NCBI RefSeq assembly: GCF_001552355.1
Contig: NZ_BCRA01000033.1
Coordinates: 1-54,996, forward strand
DNA: 54,996 bases
Direction: 5' to 3'
DNA from: Microbacterium resistens NBRC 103078
GTDB lineage: Bacteria; Actinomycetota; Actinomycetes; Actinomycetales; Microbacteriaceae
The position numbers were made by a program, and so were the translations under genes. Under the pieces are notes generated by a model that made no database searches, was not told the DNA's origin, and saw only the letters and a program-made list of their open reading frames with translations. Of this stretch, positions 16,841 through 25,257 are shown in pieces (the first letter of the stretch is position 1; every line of letters starts with the position of its first letter).

Positions 16841-18133
16841 CTATCGAGCGCTTGGTCGGTCCTCAACAGCGTCCGCCGCGGCCTCGGCGCGGCTCTCCTC
16901 CCGCAGCGCGATGGCCCGCAGCGCGGGGGTGCGCAGCGGGAGGACCATGATCAGCGCGAGTGACGCACCGTAGAGGGCGAACGGCATCCAGAGGGGGAGG
17001 GCGGACGCGAGAGCGCCGAAGCCGGCCATCGCGACGGGCATGAGGACGTCGTCGCCGAGTCGGGTCACCGACGACATGCGACCGAGATAGTCCGGCGCGA
17101 CGGTCGCCGCGAACGTCGCGCCCAGCAGGACGGACGCGTACCCCGCGGTGAGTCCGATCACGAGACACGCCGCGCCGATCGCGACCGGGGAGCCGATCCC
17201 GAGGACCGCGATCGCCGCCCCCTGCGCGATGAGGGCGCGGAACGCGGCGACCGCCTCGCGGCGGGGACGGAATCGCACCACGGCGAGCGCACCGGCCAGC
17301 GCACCGCCGCCGACGAGCGCCTCGAAGAGCCCCACGGCTCCGGCGCCCCAGCCGTGGGCATGCGCCTGGAGGGCGAGGCCGATGGCGAGGGCGGGGCCGA
17401 CGGCGAGGTTGAGCCCGGACAACGACAGGACGAGCGTGCGCGTGGCGGGCTCGCGCCGGAGATGGCCGAAGCCGCGGGCGACCCCGCGCAGCACCGACTC
17501 TCCGTCCGAGGACCGCGGCAGCGCGAAGCGCGCACGCAGCCAGAGGGCGAGGAAGGCGATCACGACGGTGAACGTCACCGCGTCGATCGCTGCGCTCCCG
17601 CCGATCCCGAACAGGGCGACGAGGAGGCCCCCGACGGCGGCGCCGGCCATCGTTCCCAGGCGGCCCAGCGTCTGGCTGAGCGCCGAATAGGCGGGCAGGT
17701 CGGCGGTCCGGACGAGCCGGCGCGGCATGGTCCCCGCGGCGGGCTCGTAGAAGGCGTCGCAGATCCCGAACGCCACCGTCGCGACGAGGAGCAGCCCGAC
17801 CGTCGGCGCGGAGGACAACGCCCAGAGCGCCGCTCCGACCAGCACGGCCACGCGGATCCCGTTGAACAGCAGCATCATCCGCCGGGCGTCCGCCCGGTCC
17901 GCGACGGCCCCGCCCAGGATAAGGATCACCGCGCGCGGCACCGTCCCGGCGGCGATGACGAGCCCGGCGACGGCCGGTGAGGCGATCTGCACGGCCGTCC
18001 AGGCCACCGCGATGGTCCACACGGCGTCACCGGCGTCGGAGAGCGCTTTGACGACCAGCCACGACTGGACCATGCGGTCCCTTCGGAAGGGCGGCGGCTC
18101 GCGCAGAAGGCGCGGCTGGGGTGCGGTCGTCAT
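16841..18133 (-). CDS. MFS transporter (MFS_3, drug/siderophore efflux type)
   Basis: This 430-residue protein has about 12 hydrophobic segments, with the loop 2-3 motif (GGAVADRADARR) near residue 68-79. The architecture and SALSQTLGRLGTMAGAAVGG block match the MFS_3/EntS-like exporters found near ArsR-type regulators in actinobacteria. ATG 18133 is two bases before the end of the regulator gene's stop region, leaving a 1-base gap, so the two are cotranscribed. Efflux of a drug or siderophore is a family-level guess; the upstream regulator probably senses the substrate. Confidence 0.85.
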   Translation of the reverse strand: MTTAPQPRLLREPPPFRRDRMVQSWLVVKALSDAGDAVWTIAVAWTAVQIASPAVAGLVIAAGTVPRAVILILGGAVADRADARRMMLLFNGIRVAVLVGAALWALSSAPTVGLLLVATVAFGICDAFYEPAAGTMPRRLVRTADLPAYSALSQTLGRLGTMAGAAVGGLLVALFGIGGSAAIDAVTFTVVIAFLALWLRARFALPRSSDGESVLRGVARGFGHLRREPATRTLVLSLSGLNLAVGPALAIGLALQAHAHGWGAGAVGLFEALVGGGALAGALAVVRFRPRREAVAAFRALIAQGAAIAVLGIGSPVAIGAACLVIGLTAGYASVLLGATFAATVAPDYLGRMSSVTRLGDDVLMPVAMAGFGALASALPLWMPFALYGASLALIMVLPLRTPALRAIALREESRAEAAADAVEDRPSAR

Positions 18134-18134
18134 C

Positions 18135-18716
18135 TCAGCCCTCCGTGGGGAATCCGTGTGCGAAGAAGAAGACCGGGATGCGCTCCCTGCCGTCTCCTCG
18201 GTCGATGTCGTGTGCCCAGTCGCGGACCACCGCGTTGATGCGGTCTCCGAGGGCCGCCAGTTCGCCCGGGGTCGCCCATGCGAGGGTGTCCGTGCTGAAG
18301 GCGTCGTAGCCGGGGGTCTCGGCCGACGGTCGTCGCCGAGCGCGCTGCAGTCGCTCGATCTGCGCGCGGATGTTCTGCCGTTCGGCCTCTCGGGCCAGGA
18401 GCGCGTCGGCGGGGGAGTCGGCGAAATCGTCGGCGGACCAGGTGAAGCCGCGTCGGGCCAGGCGCCACCAGCTGGCACGCCGGTCGCCGTCGGGCGCCTC
18501 TGCGCGCTCCACGACCCCGGCGCGTTCCAGCATCCTCAGGTGGTGGCTGATGCTGCCGACCTGTGCGTCGAGGCGCCGTGCCAGCACGGTGACCTGCGCC
18601 GTGTCGTGGAGCACGAGGTGGTCGACGATGCGTCGCCGGAGCGGGTGGTGCACGGCGGTGATGACGGAGATCTGTTCCACGCCGACCACGGTAGGGCGGG
18701 GATCCGAATTCGACAA
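18135..18716 (-). CDS. ArsR-type winged-helix regulator
   Basis: This protein of 193 residues (TTG start) or 184 residues (GTG 18689) has an N-terminal winged helix (AVHHPLRRRIVDHLVLHDTA, then VGSISHHLRMLERAGVV) and a long C-terminal helical part of unknown function. The ArsR-like HTH without the metal-binding cysteines suggests a ligand other than metal. TTG 18716 lies 7 bases after TATACA, consistent with a leaderless start, but the GTG is a fair alternative. An inverted repeat overlaps this promoter, so autorepression together with the downstream MFS gene is likely. Confidence 0.8.
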   Translation of the reverse strand: MSNSDPRPTVVGVEQISVITAVHHPLRRRIVDHLVLHDTAQVTVLARRLDAQVGSISHHLRMLERAGVVERAEAPDGDRRASWWRLARRGFTWSADDFADSPADALLAREAERQNIRAQIERLQRARRRPSAETPGYDAFSTDTLAWATPGELAALGDRINAVVRDWAHDIDRGDGRERIPVFFFAHGFPTEG

Positions 18717-18729
18717 GAGTTCTTGTATA
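18713..18729 (-). promoter_or_regulatory. ArsR promoter with overlapping operator-like inverted repeat
   Basis: On the minus strand, -10 element TATACA (18729-18724) overlaps the inverted repeat ACAAGA-N2-TCTTGT (18726-18713). The repeat also covers the predicted start site and the TTG codon. This layout is typical of autorepression. Confidence 0.45.
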
Positions 18730-18888
18730 CCCCGGAAAATCAGGGAACAGGCGCATTCTCACCCACGCGTTCAGGATCCGGGGAGATCGATCAGGAACCG
18801 AGAAGTGACGCCGTGGGGATCCGCGTAGCCTCGGATCCGTACCGGGCGGGAGCGCCCGGGCCACGGACACGATGATGACGGAGGAGAC

Positions 18889-19329
18889 ATGGCCAAGGAC
18901 GAGGCTTCTGCGGGGCTGAGCAAGGAGGAGCGCGAGGCGGTCAAGCAGCGCGCGAAGGAGCTGCGCGAGCAGGAGAAGGCGGGGAAGAACCGTGCCGCGG
19001 GCGAGAAGGCGGTGAAGGAGGCCATCGACGCCCTGGAGCCCGAGGACAGGGTGCTCGGCGACGGTCTGTACCGGGTGGTCTCCTCCGTGGCGCCCGATCT
19101 CGTGCCGAAGACCTACTACGGGATGCCTGGGTTCGCCAACGGCGAGGGCAAGATCGTCGTCTTCCTCTCGCCCGCGAAGAAGTTCAACACCCGCTACGCG
19201 ACGATCGGGTTCGAGGATCGCGCCGCGCTCGACGACGGCGACATGTGGCCGGTCGGGTTCGCGGTGCGCTCGTGGACGCCGGAGGTCGAGGAGCGGGTCA
19301 CGGACCTGGTCCGCCGCGCCGTGAGCTGA
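18889..19329 (+). CDS. DUF1801 / YdhG-like protein
   Basis: This 146-residue cytoplasmic protein has a charged, Lys/Glu-rich helical N-terminus (about residues 1-50, likely a helix or coiled coil) and a DUF1801 domain (PKTYYGMPGFANGEGKIVVF, then RYATIGFED). The domain is shared with frataxin-like iron chaperones such as YdhG, but no function is established for this subgroup. ATG 18889 has a clear ribosome-binding site (GGAGGAGAC). It is a single-gene unit ending at a bidirectional terminator. Confidence 0.75.
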   Translation: MAKDEASAGLSKEEREAVKQRAKELREQEKAGKNRAAGEKAVKEAIDALEPEDRVLGDGLYRVVSSVAPDLVPKTYYGMPGFANGEGKIVVFLSPAKKFNTRYATIGFEDRAALDDGDMWPVGFAVRSWTPEVEERVTDLVRRAVS

Positions 19330-19337
19330 CCGCACGA

Positions 19338-19370
19338 CGACGCCCGCCGATCGGGGATCGGCGGGCGTCG
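19338..19370. terminator. Bidirectional terminator between DUF1801 and DUF4349 genes
   Basis: A perfect 15-bp stem (CGACGCCCGCCGATC and its complement) with loop GGG lies between two convergent genes. Confidence 0.75.
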
Positions 19371-19377
19371 CGTCGGA

Positions 19378-20496
19378 TCAGGCGCGGTCGACCGTCTCCG
19401 CGCGGGCCGGGTGACGACGCCGGCGGAGGCGGATCACTCCCCAGACGACGAGGGCGGCGGCTCCGGCGATCACCAGCCACGGCAGCAGGAACCCGAGGGC
19501 GACCACGAGACCGTTGAGGGTGGCGATGAGCCCGGTCCAGCCCGCGGCGAGTCCGTCGCCGAATCCGGCCGGGTCCGCCTTCACGGGATCCGCCGTCCGG
19601 GTGAGCGAGACGGACAGCGTGGACATGTCGACCTGCGTCTCGAGATCCTTGAGCTGCTGCTCGTATCCCTCCAGTTGCGCCTGGCGGTCGGTGAGAGCGG
19701 TCTCGGCGGCCAGCAGGTCGGCGACGGAACCCGCCTGCGCCATGAGCTCGGTGAGGCGCTGCACGGACGCCCGCGAGGAATCGATCCGGGCGCGAAGGTC
19801 CACGGCGACGGCGGTCACATCGCTCTTGCCGACGGACGTGGCGGTCACCTCGCCGAGGGATCCCAGCTCGTCCATCAGGGCGGCGAGGTCCGCCGCGGGC
19901 ACGCGCACGGTGAGCCAGCCGTAGTCGTCGCCGCGGGGAAGGGCCGGTTCGCTCGGCGCCGCCCGGTCGCCGTCGGCGGCCGGGTCGCCGCCCGCGCCGA
20001 TGTCCTGGCTCTCGACGAACCCGCCGTGCTTCTCGGCGAGGGTCGAGAGGGTCTCGGCGGCCGCGCGGATGTCGTCCACCCGGACCGTGGCGGATCCCGT
20101 CTGGATGATCTCGCGCTCGGCGGGCGCACCGGGATCCGCGCCCTTGACGGCCGAGCCGGCGTCGCTCTGTGCTTCGGTGTCGTAGGTGACCCCGCCGCCG
20201 GCGCTCTCCGGCGCGGGCGCGCCGCCGGAGTCCTCGGCCACCGAGGTCGCGAACGAGCCCGACGCGCCGCCGAGACCGTTCACGACGGCGGGGGTGACCA
20301 TCACGCCGACCACGAAGGCCGCAGCGATCCCCCCGGCGGTGAGCCAGCCTCGGCGACGGCGGGATTGGGAGCGTTCGGCCTTCTTCCGGTCCGCGGTCCG
20401 CTCGTCGGCGATCCGCTCGAACACCGCCTCCTCGATGCGCGCGACGCTGTCGTCCGGGAGGTCGGGAAGGGTGATGTCGGGGGTCTGGGCGTTCAT
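19378..20496 (-). CDS. DUF4349 membrane protein, likely sigma-factor partner
   Basis: This 372-residue protein has a cytoplasmic N-terminus of about 45 residues, a first membrane segment (about 50-72, GWLTAGGIAAAFVVGVMVTP), an extracytoplasmic DUF4349 domain with a coiled-coil (LEGYEQQLKDLETQVD), and a C-terminal membrane segment near 325-350. It overlaps the ECF sigma gene by 4 bases (ATGA). Gene order and topology match an anti-sigma factor, though the short N-terminus has no recognisable zinc-finger (HxxxCxxC) motif. Control of the sigma factor is therefore inferred. Confidence 0.75.
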   Translation of the reverse strand: MNAQTPDITLPDLPDDSVARIEEAVFERIADERTADRKKAERSQSRRRRGWLTAGGIAAAFVVGVMVTPAVVNGLGGASGSFATSVAEDSGGAPAPESAGGGVTYDTEAQSDAGSAVKGADPGAPAEREIIQTGSATVRVDDIRAAAETLSTLAEKHGGFVESQDIGAGGDPAADGDRAAPSEPALPRGDDYGWLTVRVPAADLAALMDELGSLGEVTATSVGKSDVTAVAVDLRARIDSSRASVQRLTELMAQAGSVADLLAAETALTDRQAQLEGYEQQLKDLETQVDMSTLSVSLTRTADPVKADPAGFGDGLAAGWTGLIATLNGLVVALGFLLPWLVIAGAAALVVWGVIRLRRRRHPARAETVDRA

Positions 20497-21050
20497 GCGG
20501 GTTCCGTTCCGGTCACGGCTCCGCGCAGGCGGGTGCGCACGCGGGAGAGACGGTTGCGGACGACGGCGTGGCCGACCCCGAGCTCGTCGGCGGCGGCCTG
20601 GTAGGCATAGCCCTCGGCGGCGCAGAGGCGGAAGATCTCGCGGTCGAGCTCGCTCATCCCCGCGAGCTCGCGGGTGATCCGATCCGCCAGCTCGGCGCTG
20701 ATGACCTGCTGCTCCACGTCCACGGTCGCGGGCAGGGTCTCGTCCAGGCCGTCCTGCGTCCGGGACTCGTCTCGGATCCGCCGGCGCAGACGGTTGGCCG
20801 CCTGGAACCGGCAGATCGTGGCGAGCCAGGGCAGCACGGAGTCGCCGGCGAGGACGAGTCCCGGGAGCTTGCGCCACGCGACGACGAACGTCTCCTGGAC
20901 CACGTCCTCGGCATCCGCCGGGGATCCGAGGATGCCGTGGGCGATCCAGTACACCGGCCGCACGTAGGCGCGATACAGCGCGCGGAACGCGTGCTCGCTA
21001 CCTTCGGCCGCTCGCGCGACCAGTGCCTGGTCGTCCGTCGCCTCTGTCAT
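20493..21050 (-). CDS. ECF-type RNA polymerase sigma factor
   Basis: This 185-residue protein has sigma region 2 (FRALYRAYVRPVYWIAHGIL, then DAEDVVQETFVVAWRKL) and region 4 (LDREIFRLCAAEGYAYQAAA, then HAVVRNRLSRVRTRL), without regions 1 and 3, as in ECF sigma factors. It would direct RNA polymerase to a stress or envelope regulon. It is translationally coupled to a DUF4349 membrane protein, the probable regulator. A C-terminal extension is absent. The ECF subgroup is not assigned. Confidence 0.87.
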   Translation of the reverse strand: MTEATDDQALVARAAEGSEHAFRALYRAYVRPVYWIAHGILGSPADAEDVVQETFVVAWRKLPGLVLAGDSVLPWLATICRFQAANRLRRRIRDESRTQDGLDETLPATVDVEQQVISAELADRITRELAGMSELDREIFRLCAAEGYAYQAAADELGVGHAVVRNRLSRVRTRLRGAVTGTEPA

Positions 21051-21153
21051 TCCCGCTCCGTTCGGTGTCTCTCACCGGGAAGTGTCGCGTGTGCGGGAAT
21101 CGTCTCAGATCCGGATCGGGACCGGTGCGGATCGGTGCCGGATCGTGTCCGGC
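21051..21153. other. Spacer with short imperfect GGATCGG repeats
   Basis: This spacer between the YqhA-like gene and the sigma gene contains several imperfect copies of a CGGATCGG-like unit (21111-21150) with short complementary arms. A terminator for the YqhA-like gene is possible; the sigma promoter should also lie here, but I cannot locate it with confidence. Confidence 0.35.
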
Positions 21154-21783
21154 TCAGTGCGCCGCGGGGGCGGCCGGCTTGGCAGCGGTGTGGGACGACA
21201 TCCGGTCGATCCAGGCGAGCGCGAGCGCGGAGACGATGAACACCATGTGGATGACGACCTGCCACAGCACGCCGACGGGGGTGTACTTGTCCCCGCTGTG
21301 GACGGTGCCGTTCTCGGTCATCCCGCCCACCTCGATGAAGGTCTTCAGCAGGTGGATCGACGAGATGCCGATGATGGCCATCGCGAGCTTGACCTTCAGC
21401 ACGTTCGCGTTGACGTGGGAGAGCCACTCGGGCTGATCCGGGTGGCCGTCCACGTGGATCCGCGAGACGAAGGTCTCGTAGCCGCCGATGATCACCATGA
21501 TGAGTAGGTTCGCGATCATGACCACGTCAATGAGGCCGAGGACGGCCAGCATGATCTCGGACTCGACGAGCTCCTTGCCGGCGAACACCTTCTCGACGAG
21601 GTGCCACAGCTCGATCATGAACACCACGACGTAGACCGCCTGCGCGACGATCAGCCCGAGGTACAGCGGCGCCTGGAGCCATCTGCTGACGAAGATGAGC
21701 GAGGCGATGGCGCGCGCCCAGGGGTTGCGGTCTGTGGTCTCGAGCGGCGCTTCGGCGTTCGGCGTCTCTGTCACGCCGACCAT
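21154..21783 (-). CDS. YqhA/UPF0114 family inner-membrane protein
   Basis: This 209-residue protein has four hydrophobic segments (about residues 38-60, 80-100, 130-150, 178-196) and matches the UPF0114/YqhA family (WLQAPLYLGLIVAQAVYVVV, then LIDVVMIANLLIMVIIGGYE). The function of the family is not established. It is divergent from terC and shares the 190-bp region with the Mn riboswitch, so both may relate to cation or membrane homeostasis; this link is only positional. The C-terminus ends in an Ala/Pro-rich tail. Confidence 0.78.
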   Translation of the reverse strand: MVGVTETPNAEAPLETTDRNPWARAIASLIFVSRWLQAPLYLGLIVAQAVYVVVFMIELWHLVEKVFAGKELVESEIMLAVLGLIDVVMIANLLIMVIIGGYETFVSRIHVDGHPDQPEWLSHVNANVLKVKLAMAIIGISSIHLLKTFIEVGGMTENGTVHSGDKYTPVGVLWQVVIHMVFIVSALALAWIDRMSSHTAAKPAAPAAH

Positions 21784-21836
21784 TTCACCACGAGCGGCGG
21801 CCGGTGCACGACGCTCGGTCCGGTACGATGTTCAGG

Positions 21837-21959
21837 CGAGAGGGAGTATCCCGCTTCCGCGCGGTCGTCATCACGAGCATCGTCATCGCTGCTCCGGACG
21901 CGCGACGCACTCCGGTGCGGGGGAGAGACTTTCGGCTCTTGACCGACCCTTTCGAAAGG
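21837..21959 (+). promoter_or_regulatory. Probable Mn2+ riboswitch (yybP-ykoY type) upstream of terC
   Basis: Conserved yybP-ykoY features appear in order: GGGAGTATCCC (21842-21852), TCGTCATCACG (about 21865-21876), and GGTGCGGGGGAGAGACT (21914-21930). P1 can form between CGAGAGGG (21837-21844) and CCCTTTCG (21947-21954), 8 bp with one G-U. The P1 3' strand is also half of a palindrome CCTTTCGAAAGG (21948-21959) that would hide the AAAGG ribosome-binding site. A likely promoter -10, TACGAT (21823-21828), precedes it. The downstream TerC family is a known target of this riboswitch. Confidence 0.7.
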
Positions 21960-21971
21960 TGCATCGCGCCC

Positions 21972-22976
21972 GTGGACATCCCTGTCTGGTTCGAGGTCAC
22001 GTCGCTGATCGTGCTGACGCTGATCCTCGTCGGAGACCTGCTGCTCATCCTGAAGCGGCCCCATATCCCTTCCACGAAGGAATCGGCCCTCTGGGTCACC
22101 TTCTACGTCACCCTCGCGCTGATCTTCGCCGGGCTCCTGTTCCTCATGGGGGACACCAAGGACTCGGTCGACTTCCTCACCGGGTGGGCGATGGAGTACA
22201 GCCTCTCCATCGACAACCTGTTCGTCTTCGTGCTGATCATGACGCAGTTCTCGGTGCCTCGGCGCTATCAGCAGGAGGTGCTGATGGTGGGGATCATCAT
22301 CGCCCTGGTGCTGCGGGCGATCTTCATCCTCATCGTCGGCGCGGCGGTCGAGCACCTGAGCCCGATCTTCTATCTCTTCGGGGCGTTCCTCATCTTCACG
22401 GCCATCCGCCAGGCGATGCCGGAGAAGCACGAGGACGACGAGCAGACGGAGAACTTCATCATCCGGATGCTCCGCCGCGGGATCGACATCAGCGACAACT
22501 ACGACGGGGCCAAGCTCCGCACGGTCGTGGACGGCAAGAAGATGTTCACCCCGATGCTCATCGTGTTCGTCTCCATCGGTGTGACCGATCTGATGTTCGC
22601 GGTCGACTCGATCCCCGCGATCTACGGCGTCACGCAGAACCCGTTCCTCGTCTTCACCGCGAACCTGTTCGCGCTGATGGGTCTGCGCCAGCTCTACTTC
22701 CTGCTCGGCGACCTGCTGGAGAAGCTGCGCTACCTGCACTACGGCGTCGCGTTCATCCTGGGCTTCATCGGCATCAAGCTGATCCTGCACGCCATGAACC
22801 ACAACGAGCTGCCGTTCATCAACGGCGGCCACCCGATCGAGTGGGCGCCGGACATCAACAACTGGGTCTCCCTCGGCGTGATCTTCGCCTCCATGGCCGT
22901 GGCGACCGTGGCGAGCCTCATCGCGTCCTCGCGTGACAAGAAGCAGGAGAAGCGGGACCTCGCCGTCACGGAGTGA
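21972..22976 (+). CDS. TerC-family membrane protein (likely Mn exporter/metalation factor)
   Basis: This 334-residue polytopic protein has about 8-9 membrane segments and the TerC pattern, including acidic membrane motifs (YSLSIDNLFVFVLIM and DLMFAVDSIPAIYG) that likely bind metal. TerC proteins such as Alx and MeeF/MeeY export manganese or metalate exoenzymes. GTG 21972 is chosen because the conserved protein begins at VDIPVWFEVTSLIVL; the ATG codons upstream in the same frame lie within the predicted riboswitch. A predicted Mn riboswitch in the 5' leader supports manganese regulation. Confidence 0.88.
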   Translation: MDIPVWFEVTSLIVLTLILVGDLLLILKRPHIPSTKESALWVTFYVTLALIFAGLLFLMGDTKDSVDFLTGWAMEYSLSIDNLFVFVLIMTQFSVPRRYQQEVLMVGIIIALVLRAIFILIVGAAVEHLSPIFYLFGAFLIFTAIRQAMPEKHEDDEQTENFIIRMLRRGIDISDNYDGAKLRTVVDGKKMFTPMLIVFVSIGVTDLMFAVDSIPAIYGVTQNPFLVFTANLFALMGLRQLYFLLGDLLEKLRYLHYGVAFILGFIGIKLILHAMNHNELPFINGGHPIEWAPDINNWVSLGVIFASMAVATVASLIASSRDKKQEKRDLAVTE

Positions 22977-23008
22977 CGTCCGCGGTCCGAGGCGCCTGCG
23001 TGCCGGTG

Positions 23009-23014
23009 TAAACT
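23009..23014 (+). promoter_or_regulatory. -10 element of the leu operon
   Basis: TAAACT lies 7 bases before the ATG of the leader peptide, so the transcript should begin at that ATG. No clear -35 element is seen. Confidence 0.5.
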
Positions 23015-23021
23015 GACCGGC

Positions 23022-23075
23022 ATGCAGGCGCCGGCGCTTCTCCTTAGCAGCCGCGACGAGACCTCGATCAGCTAG
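23022..23075 (+). CDS. Leucine-rich leader peptide of leuCD
   Basis: This 17-residue ORF ([17 protein letters not shown]) has three consecutive Leu codons (CTT CTC CTT) and ends with TAG. It is immediately followed by, and partly included in, a 10-bp hairpin ahead of leuC. This is the layout of transcription attenuation: ribosome stalling at the Leu codons when leucyl-tRNA is low would change folding of the downstream hairpin. The ATG coincides with the predicted transcription start, so the peptide is probably made from a leaderless mRNA. Confidence 0.8.
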   Translation: MQAPALLLSSRDETSIS

Positions 23076-23091
23076 GCCATCCTCGTCGCGG
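23051..23091 (+). promoter_or_regulatory. Attenuator hairpin of leuCD
   Basis: CCGCGACGAG (23051-23060) pairs perfectly with CTCGTCGCGG (23082-23091). The left arm begins in the leader peptide just after the Leu codons, so a stalled ribosome would affect it. No U-tract follows, so termination would have to be factor-assisted, or control may act on translation. Confidence 0.65.
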
Positions 23092-23133
23092 AGTCCGCTC
23101 TGGCCATACGCCGACAACAGGAGACAGCGACAC

Positions 23134-24579
23134 ATGACCAACGACGCGACGACCGCGCCGACGCGCCCCCGCACCCTGGCCGAGAAGGTCTGGGACGACC
23201 ACCTCGTGGTCAAGGGCGAGAACGGCGAGCCGGACCTCATCTACATCGACCTGCACCTGGTGCACGAGGTCACGAGCCCGCAGGCCTTCGACGGGCTGCG
23301 CACGGAGGGGCGGCCGCTCCGGCGCCTCGACCTCACGATCGCGACCGAGGACCACAACACCCCGACCCTGGCGATCGACAAGCCCATCGCCGACCTCACC
23401 AGCCGCACGCAGATCGAGACCCTGCGCCGCAACGCCGAGGAGTTCGGCGTGCGCCTGCACTCGCTGGGCGATGCCGAGCAGGGCATCGTGCACGTCGTCG
23501 GGCCGCAGCTCGGCCTGACGATGCCCGGCATCACCGTCGTCTGCGGCGACTCGCACACCTCGACGCACGGCGCGTTCGGCGCCATGGCGTTCGGGATCGG
23601 CACCAGCGAGGTCGAGCACGTCATGGCGACCCAGACCCTGCCGCTGAAGCCGTTCAAGACGATGGCGATCAACGTCGAGGGGACGCTGCGCCCCGGGGTC
23701 ACGGCGAAGGACATCATCCTCGCCGTGATCGCCAAGATCGGCACCGGCGGCGGGCAGGGCTACGTCCTGGAGTACCGGGGCAGCGCCATCCGCGCGCTGT
23801 CGATGGAAGGCCGCATGACGATCTGCAACATGTCGATCGAGGCGGGTGCCCGCGCCGGCATGGTGGCTCCGGACGAGACGACCTTCGCGTACGTGAAGGG
23901 CAAGCCGCATGCCCCGCAGGGGCAGGACTGGGACGACGCCGTCGCCTATTGGCGGACGCTCCCGACGGACGAGGGCGCCGAGTTCGACGCGGAGGTCTTC
24001 ATCGACGCGGACGCGCTGGAGCCGTTCGTGACCTGGGGGACCAACCCGGGCCAGGGCAGCTCCCTGTCCTCGTCCGTCCCGGATCCGTCCGCGATCGAGG
24101 ACCCGAACGAGCGCGCCGCCGCCGAGCGGGCCCTGGAGTACATGGACCTGGCGCCCGGGACGCCGCTGAAGGACGTGAAGGTCGACGCGGTCTTCATGGG
24201 TTCCTGCACGAACAGCCGGATCGAGGACCTGCGGGCCTTCGCGTCCATCATCAAGGGCAAGCAGAAGGCCGAGGGCGTCCGGGTGATGGTCGTCCCGGGC
24301 TCGGCCCGCGTCCGCCTGGAGGCCGAGGCCGAAGGGATCGACAAGATCGTCGAGGAGTTCGGCGGCGAATGGCGGTTCGCCGGCTGCTCGATGTGCCTGG
24401 GCATGAACCCCGATCAGCTCGCCCCGGGCGAGCGCTGCGCCTCCACTTCCAACCGCAACTTCGAGGGCAGGCAGGGCAAGGGCGGGCGCACGCACCTCGT
24501 GTCGCCGCTCGTCGCCGCCGCCACCGCGGTGCGCGGCACCCTGTCCAGCCCGAGCGACCTGGTCGAGCAGGAGGCCTGA
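23134..24579 (+). CDS. leuC: 3-isopropylmalate dehydratase large subunit
   Basis: This 481-residue aconitase-family enzyme isomerises 2-isopropylmalate to 3-isopropylmalate in leucine synthesis, as a heterodimer with LeuD in the cytoplasm. The [4Fe-4S] ligands are visible: Cys in [11 protein letters not shown] and two Cys in GCSMCLGMN. Conserved [15 protein letters not shown] is near residue 134-148. ATG 23134 has the ribosome-binding site AGGAGA. leuD follows after 3 bases. Expression is probably controlled by the leader peptide and hairpin upstream. Confidence 0.96.
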   Translation: MTNDATTAPTRPRTLAEKVWDDHLVVKGENGEPDLIYIDLHLVHEVTSPQAFDGLRTEGRPLRRLDLTIATEDHNTPTLAIDKPIADLTSRTQIETLRRNAEEFGVRLHSLGDAEQGIVHVVGPQLGLTMPGITVVCGDSHTSTHGAFGAMAFGIGTSEVEHVMATQTLPLKPFKTMAINVEGTLRPGVTAKDIILAVIAKIGTGGGQGYVLEYRGSAIRALSMEGRMTICNMSIEAGARAGMVAPDETTFAYVKGKPHAPQGQDWDDAVAYWRTLPTDEGAEFDAEVFIDADALEPFVTWGTNPGQGSSLSSSVPDPSAIEDPNERAAAERALEYMDLAPGTPLKDVKVDAVFMGSCTNSRIEDLRAFASIIKGKQKAEGVRVMVVPGSARVRLEAEAEGIDKIVEEFGGEWRFAGCSMCLGMNPDQLAPGERCASTSNRNFEGRQGKGGRTHLVSPLVAAATAVRGTLSSPSDLVEQEA

Positions 24580-24582
24580 ATC

Positions 24583-25179
24583 ATGGAGAAGTTCACCACG
24601 CACACCGGCGTCGCCGCTCCGCTGAAGCGCTCCAACGTCGACACCGACCAGATCATCCCGGCCGTGTTCCTCAAGCGCGTCACCAAGACCGGGTTCGACG
24701 ACGCCCTGTTCCACGCCTGGCGGCAGGATCCGGAGTTCGTCCTCAACCAGGAGCCGTTCGCGAAGGCGTCCGTCCTCGTCGCGGGGCCCGATTTCGGCAC
24801 CGGCTCCAGTCGTGAGCATGCGGTCTGGGCGCTGCGCGACTACGGCTTCAAGGTCGTCCTGAGCCCCCGGTTCGCCGACATCTTCCGGGGCAACTCGGGC
24901 AAGCAGGGCCTTCTGGCCGCGACCGTCGACGAGGCCGACATCGAGCGGATCTGGGCGCTGATCGACGAGGAGCCCGGTCGCGAGATCACGGTCGACCTCG
25001 TCGAGCGCACCGCCGTGATCGGCGACTTCCAGGCCTCCATCGGCATCGACGATTACACTAGATGGCGGCTCCTCGAAGGGCTCGATGACATCGGGCTCAC
25101 CCTGCGCAACGAAGACAAGATCGCGCAGTTCGAGGCCCGCCGCGAGTCGTGGCGGCCACGGACCCTGCCCGTTCGCTGA
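24583..25179 (+). CDS. leuD: 3-isopropylmalate dehydratase small subunit
   Basis: This 198-residue small subunit of isopropylmalate isomerase has the swivel domain with [17 protein letters not shown] near the N-terminus and [14 protein letters not shown], which binds substrate. Length matches the family (about 190-205). It follows leuC by 3 bases and forms an obligate heterodimer with LeuC. The stop is 78 bases before murA. Confidence 0.95.
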   Translation: MEKFTTHTGVAAPLKRSNVDTDQIIPAVFLKRVTKTGFDDALFHAWRQDPEFVLNQEPFAKASVLVAGPDFGTGSSREHAVWALRDYGFKVVLSPRFADIFRGNSGKQGLLAATVDEADIERIWALIDEEPGREITVDLVERTAVIGDFQASIGIDDYTRWRLLEGLDDIGLTLRNEDKIAQFEARRESWRPRTLPVR

Positions 25180-25257
25180 GCGGGGAGCGTGGGCCGGGGG
25201 CACCTCCGCCCCGGCGGCTCCGGCCGCGCTCCGCGTGAAGAAGAAGAGGCCCAGGGA

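Noticed and set aside
21111..21153. Short GGATCGG repeats as a CRISPR or satellite
   Set aside because: The units are imperfect, very short and without regular spacers.
21804..21971. Upstream ATG codons as the start of TerC
   Set aside because: They lie within the predicted riboswitch and the extra residues are not TerC-like; GTG 21972 matches the conserved start.
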